DNA from: Acidobacteriota bacterium
GTDB lineage: Bacteria; Acidobacteriota; Terriglobia; Bryobacterales; Bryobacteraceae
DNA length: 7,342 nt
Assembly: GCA_021788955.1 (NCBI GenBank)
Contig: JAJYKC010000110.1
Coordinates: 1 to 7,342, forward strand
Direction: 5' to 3'
In this document: positions 5,205 to 7,342 of the stretch, in pieces
How the letters are laid out: the number at the start of each line of letters is the position of its first letter
How positions within the stretch are numbered: position 1 is the stretch's first letter
Made by a program: the position numbers and the translations under genes
The notes under the pieces: model-generated
Told to the model about the DNA's origin: nothing
What the model saw: the letters and a program-made list of their open reading frames with translations, nothing else
The model's database searches: none

Positions 5205-5795
5205 ATGGGGGAGCCAGACCAGGGCGATGTCACGCGGCTGCTCGAGGAGTGGACGAGGGGCGACCGCGACGCGCTAAACCGCTTGATGCCGCTGGTGTAT
5301 GGCGAGCTGCGGCGGATGTCGAGCCACTATTTGCGCGGAGAGCGCGAGAACCACACGCTGCAGAGCGCCGCGCTGGTGCATGAGGCGTATTTGCGGCTGG
5401 TGGGCCGGCAGAACGTGCACTGGAAGAACCGCGCGCATTTTCTGGGGGTGGCGGCGCAGGTTATCCGGAGTATTCTTGTGGACCATGCACGGGCGCGGGC
5501 TGCCGCCAAACGCGGGGCGGGGGCGGTGACGCTGACCGTGAATGAGCTTTCGGCGGTCACCAGGCAGCCCGAGGTGGACGTGATTGAACTCGACACGGCG
5601 CTCAACCGATTGGCGCACGTCGATCCGCAACAGAGCCGCATCGTGGAGCTGCGGTTTTTCGCCGGACTGACGAATGAAGAGACGGCCGAAGTGCTTGGGG
5701 TATCGGCTTCGACGGTGAAGCGCGACTGGACGCATGCGCGGGCGTGGATTTACCGCGCGCTGACGGGTGACGCGCCGCCAGCCAACGCAGTATGA
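5205..5795 (+). CDS. ECF RNA polymerase sigma factor, TIGR02999 (Sig-70_X6) type
   Basis: A complete 196-residue extracytoplasmic-function sigma factor that directs RNA polymerase to its own promoter set. Region 2 spans about 5-100: DVTRLLEEWTRGDRDALNRLMPLVYGELRRM, then TLQSAALVHEAYLRLV (51-66) in place of the common DAEDLVQE.F cluster, and WKNRAHFLGVAAQVIRSILVDHARARAAAKRG (73-104) for -10 recognition. Region 4 spans about 137-186, with the -35 helix-turn-helix LTNEETAEVLGVSASTVKRDW (155-175). Length and these signatures fit the TIGR02999 family. ATG 5205 is the earliest possible start, since an in-frame TGA occupies 5193-5195, and it has no Shine-Dalgarno, suggesting a leaderless message. 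Its stop overlaps the kinase start (ATGA, 5792-5795). No anti-sigma gene is present; the adjacent kinase is the likely regulator. Confidence 0.95.
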   Translation: MGEPDQGDVTRLLEEWTRGDRDALNRLMPLVYGELRRMSSHYLRGERENHTLQSAALVHEAYLRLVGRQNVHWKNRAHFLGVAAQVIRSILVDHARARAAAKRGAGAVTLTVNELSAVTRQPEVDVIELDTALNRLAHVDPQQSRIVELRFFAGLTNEETAEVLGVSASTVKRDWTHARAWIYRALTGDAPPANAV

Positions 5796-7342
5796 CCGAA
5801 GAAGAACGCTGGCGGGCAGCGAAGGAGATCTTCAGCGCGGCGTGCGAGTTGCCGGCGGCCGAGCGGGCGGCGTATCTGGAGAAGGCGTGCGCGGGGGAAG
5901 CAGCGCTGCGGGCGGAGGTGGAATCCCTGCTGGCGGCGCACACGGCGGCCGGGGAGTTCCTGGAGACGCCCGCCCTGGCGACGTCCGCCGCGGTGGTGGC
6001 GGAGACGCTTCCCGACCCGATGTGTGGGAGGCGGTACGGTCCGTACCGGATTGTGGCGGCGATAGGACACGGCGGGATGGGCGACGTTTACGACGCGGTG
6101 CGGGACGACGGGCAGTACGAGCAGAGGGTGGCGCTGAAACTGCTGAGGCTGGGCTTTGACGCCGAGTTTGCTCGGCGGCGTTTCCGCGTGGAGCGGCAGA
6201 TTCTGGCCGGGCTGAACCACCCCAATATCGCGCGACTGCTCGACGGCGGAGCGGCGACGGATGGCCGGCCATATCTGGTGATGGAGCGGATTGACGGGGT
6301 GCCGCTGCTGGATTACTGCGAAAAGAGAAAGCTGGATGTGCCGGAGCGGCTGTCGCTATTTCTGTGCGTGGCGGATGCGGTGGCGTACGCACATCAGCAT
6401 CTGATTGTGCATCGGGATTTGAAGCCCGCCAATATATTAGTCACTGAGGCGGGCGAGCCCAAGTTACTCGATTTCGGCATCGCGCGCGTGCTGGAAGCCG
6501 GATCTGACACGGACAGTAATACGACATCGCTGTTACTTACCCCGGCCTATGCAAGTCCGGAACAGGCACGAGGAGAGAGGATTGGCGCGGCGTCAGATGT
6601 GTATTCGCTCGGAATGATTTTGTTCGAACTGCTTGCCGGGGAGCGGGCTTATTCGGTGGAAGGAGTGGCTCCGGCCGAGGCGGTGCGGCGGATTACGGAC
6701 TCGATGCCGCAGGCTCCGAGCGCTGTGGCGCGGCGGCGCGGGGAGGAGAGGTTGGCTAAGACTCTGTCCGGCGATCTGGACAACATTGTGCTGATGGCGT
6801 TACGCAAGGAACCGGAGCGGCGGTACGCGTCGGTGGAACGGTTGGCGGCAGACGTGAAGCGGTATCTTGACAACCGGCCGGTGAGCGCGCGCGCAGATAC
6901 GACGTGGTACCGGGCGTCGAAGTTTCTGCGGCGCCGCCGCGGGCCGATTGCCGCGGCGGCTGCGATTGCGCTGCTTCTGGTGGGTGGCGCCGCGGCGACA
7001 TTGTGGCAGGCGAGGCGGGCCGAGATGGAGCGGGCGCGGGCGGAACGACGTTTTGAAGATGTGAAGCGGCTGGCGGCGGTGATGATGTTCGACGTCCACG
7101 ACGCGATCCGCGACTTGCCGGGGGCGACGCACGCGAGGCAGTTATTGGTTTCGGCGTCGCTCGATTATCTGAACCAGTTGTCGAAGGAGGCGGGGAACGA
7201 CGGTTCGTTGCGCACGGAACTGGCGGCGGCATACGAGAGGGTTGGGGACGTGCAGGGGAATCCGGTGTTGCCGAGCTTGGGAGATACTGCGGGGGCGGAG
7301 CGAAGTTATCGCGCGGCGCTGGCGCTACGGGCGACGGTTGCG
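5792..7342 (+). CDS. Transmembrane Ser/Thr protein kinase (PknB-like) with TPR-type C-terminal region, 3' end outside window
   Basis: The first 517 residues of a eukaryote-like kinase, open to the right edge. Residues 1-80 form a helical N-terminal region (MTEEERWRAAKEIFSAACELP..) often seen in such acidobacterial kinases. The kinase domain is about 84-360, with Gly-loop IGHGGMGDVY (91-100), ATP-binding Lys116 in VALKLL, likely helix-C Glu134, catalytic HRDLKPAN (207-214, Asp209), metal-binding DFG (227-229) and TPAYASPEQ (250-258). All key residues are present, so it should be active and of the RD class. One membrane segment lies at about 385-405 after RRRR, placing the kinase in the cytoplasm. 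The remainder (about 408-517) is helical with TPR-like repeats (ELAAAYERVGDV, AERSYRAALALR), presumably outside the membrane and likely sensory or protein-binding. The four-base overlap with the sigma gene and lack of a Shine-Dalgarno suggest coupled translation; the sigma factor is the obvious candidate substrate. Confidence 0.95.
   Translation, partial: MTEEERWRAAKEIFSAACELPAAERAAYLEKACAGEAALRAEVESLLAAHTAAGEFLETPALATSAAVVAETLPDPMCGRRYGPYRIVAAIGHGGMGDVYDAVRDDGQYEQRVALKLLRLGFDAEFARRRFRVERQILAGLNHPNIARLLDGGAATDGRPYLVMERIDGVPLLDYCEKRKLDVPERLSLFLCVADAVAYAHQHLIVHRDLKPANILVTEAGEPKLLDFGIARVLEAGSDTDSNTTSLLLTPAYASPEQARGERIGAASDVYSLGMILFELLAGERAYSVEGVAPAEAVRRITDSMPQAPSAVARRRGEERLAKTLSGDLDNIVLMALRKEPERRYASVERLAADVKRYLDNRPVSARADTTWYRASKFLRRRRGPIAAAAAIALLLVGGAAATLWQARRAEMERARAERRFEDVKRLAAVMMFDVHDAIRDLPGATHARQLLVSASLDYLNQLSKEAGNDGSLRTELAAAYERVGDVQGNPVLPSLGDTAGAERSYRAALALRATVA

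Noticed and set aside
6420..6560. Locally more AT-rich codons in the kinase catalytic and activation-loop region
   Set aside because: The frame and all kinase motifs continue normally through it; mild local variation is not evidence of recombination.

Overview
The window looks like chromosomal DNA of a high-GC Acidobacteriota bacterium, most likely close to Bryobacteraceae/Solibacteraceae. This rests on the gene families, not on a marker gene. There is an ADOP-type (acidobacterial duplicated orphan permease) ABC permease, an ECF sigma factor of the TIGR02999 (Sig-70_X6) type coupled to a transmembrane Ser/Thr kinase, and a hypothetical protein of a kind I recall being common in that group. 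No rRNA, tRNA, CRISPR array or intact insertion sequence was seen.

Layout. (1) Positions 1-1089, minus strand: the first 363 codons of an ADOP/MacB-FtsX-like permease, running off the left edge. (2) Positions 1090-2531: a decayed zone. It holds a frameshifted stretch that may be an old antitoxin, a PIN-domain (VapC-like) toxin lacking its N-terminal half and one catalytic Asp, and an intact HicB-family antitoxin whose ATG overlaps the PIN stop codon. A gene-poor stretch with a possible IS5-like transposase scrap follows. (3) Positions 2532-3659: an intact MscS-family mechanosensitive channel. (4) Positions 3649-4221: a minus-strand open 3' remnant of an unidentified gene, then a spacer with a 16-base perfect dyad. 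(5) Positions 4222-4830: a hypothetical protein with strongly C-ending codon use, followed by a GC-rich hairpin. (6) Positions 4885-5124, minus strand: the 5' third of an NAD(P)-dependent epimerase/dehydratase with good start signals but no catalytic half. (7) Positions 5205-7342: ECF sigma factor and Ser/Thr kinase with a 4-base ATGA overlap; the kinase runs off the right edge.

How they work together. The only clear functional unit is the sigma-kinase pair. The sigma factor lacks the acidic DAED-like cluster in region 2.2 and has Thr51/Ser54 there instead. This fits the known ECF43-type logic, in which a partner kinase activates the sigma factor by phosphorylation. A 15-base palindrome covers the likely -10 region, and the first possible start codon lies three bases beyond it with no Shine-Dalgarno sequence, so a leaderless, possibly operator-controlled transcript is plausible. 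The remainder is a mix of independent genes and remnants. I see no clearly new multi-gene system; the most interesting items are the sigma/kinase control signals and the eroded PIN-HicB locus.
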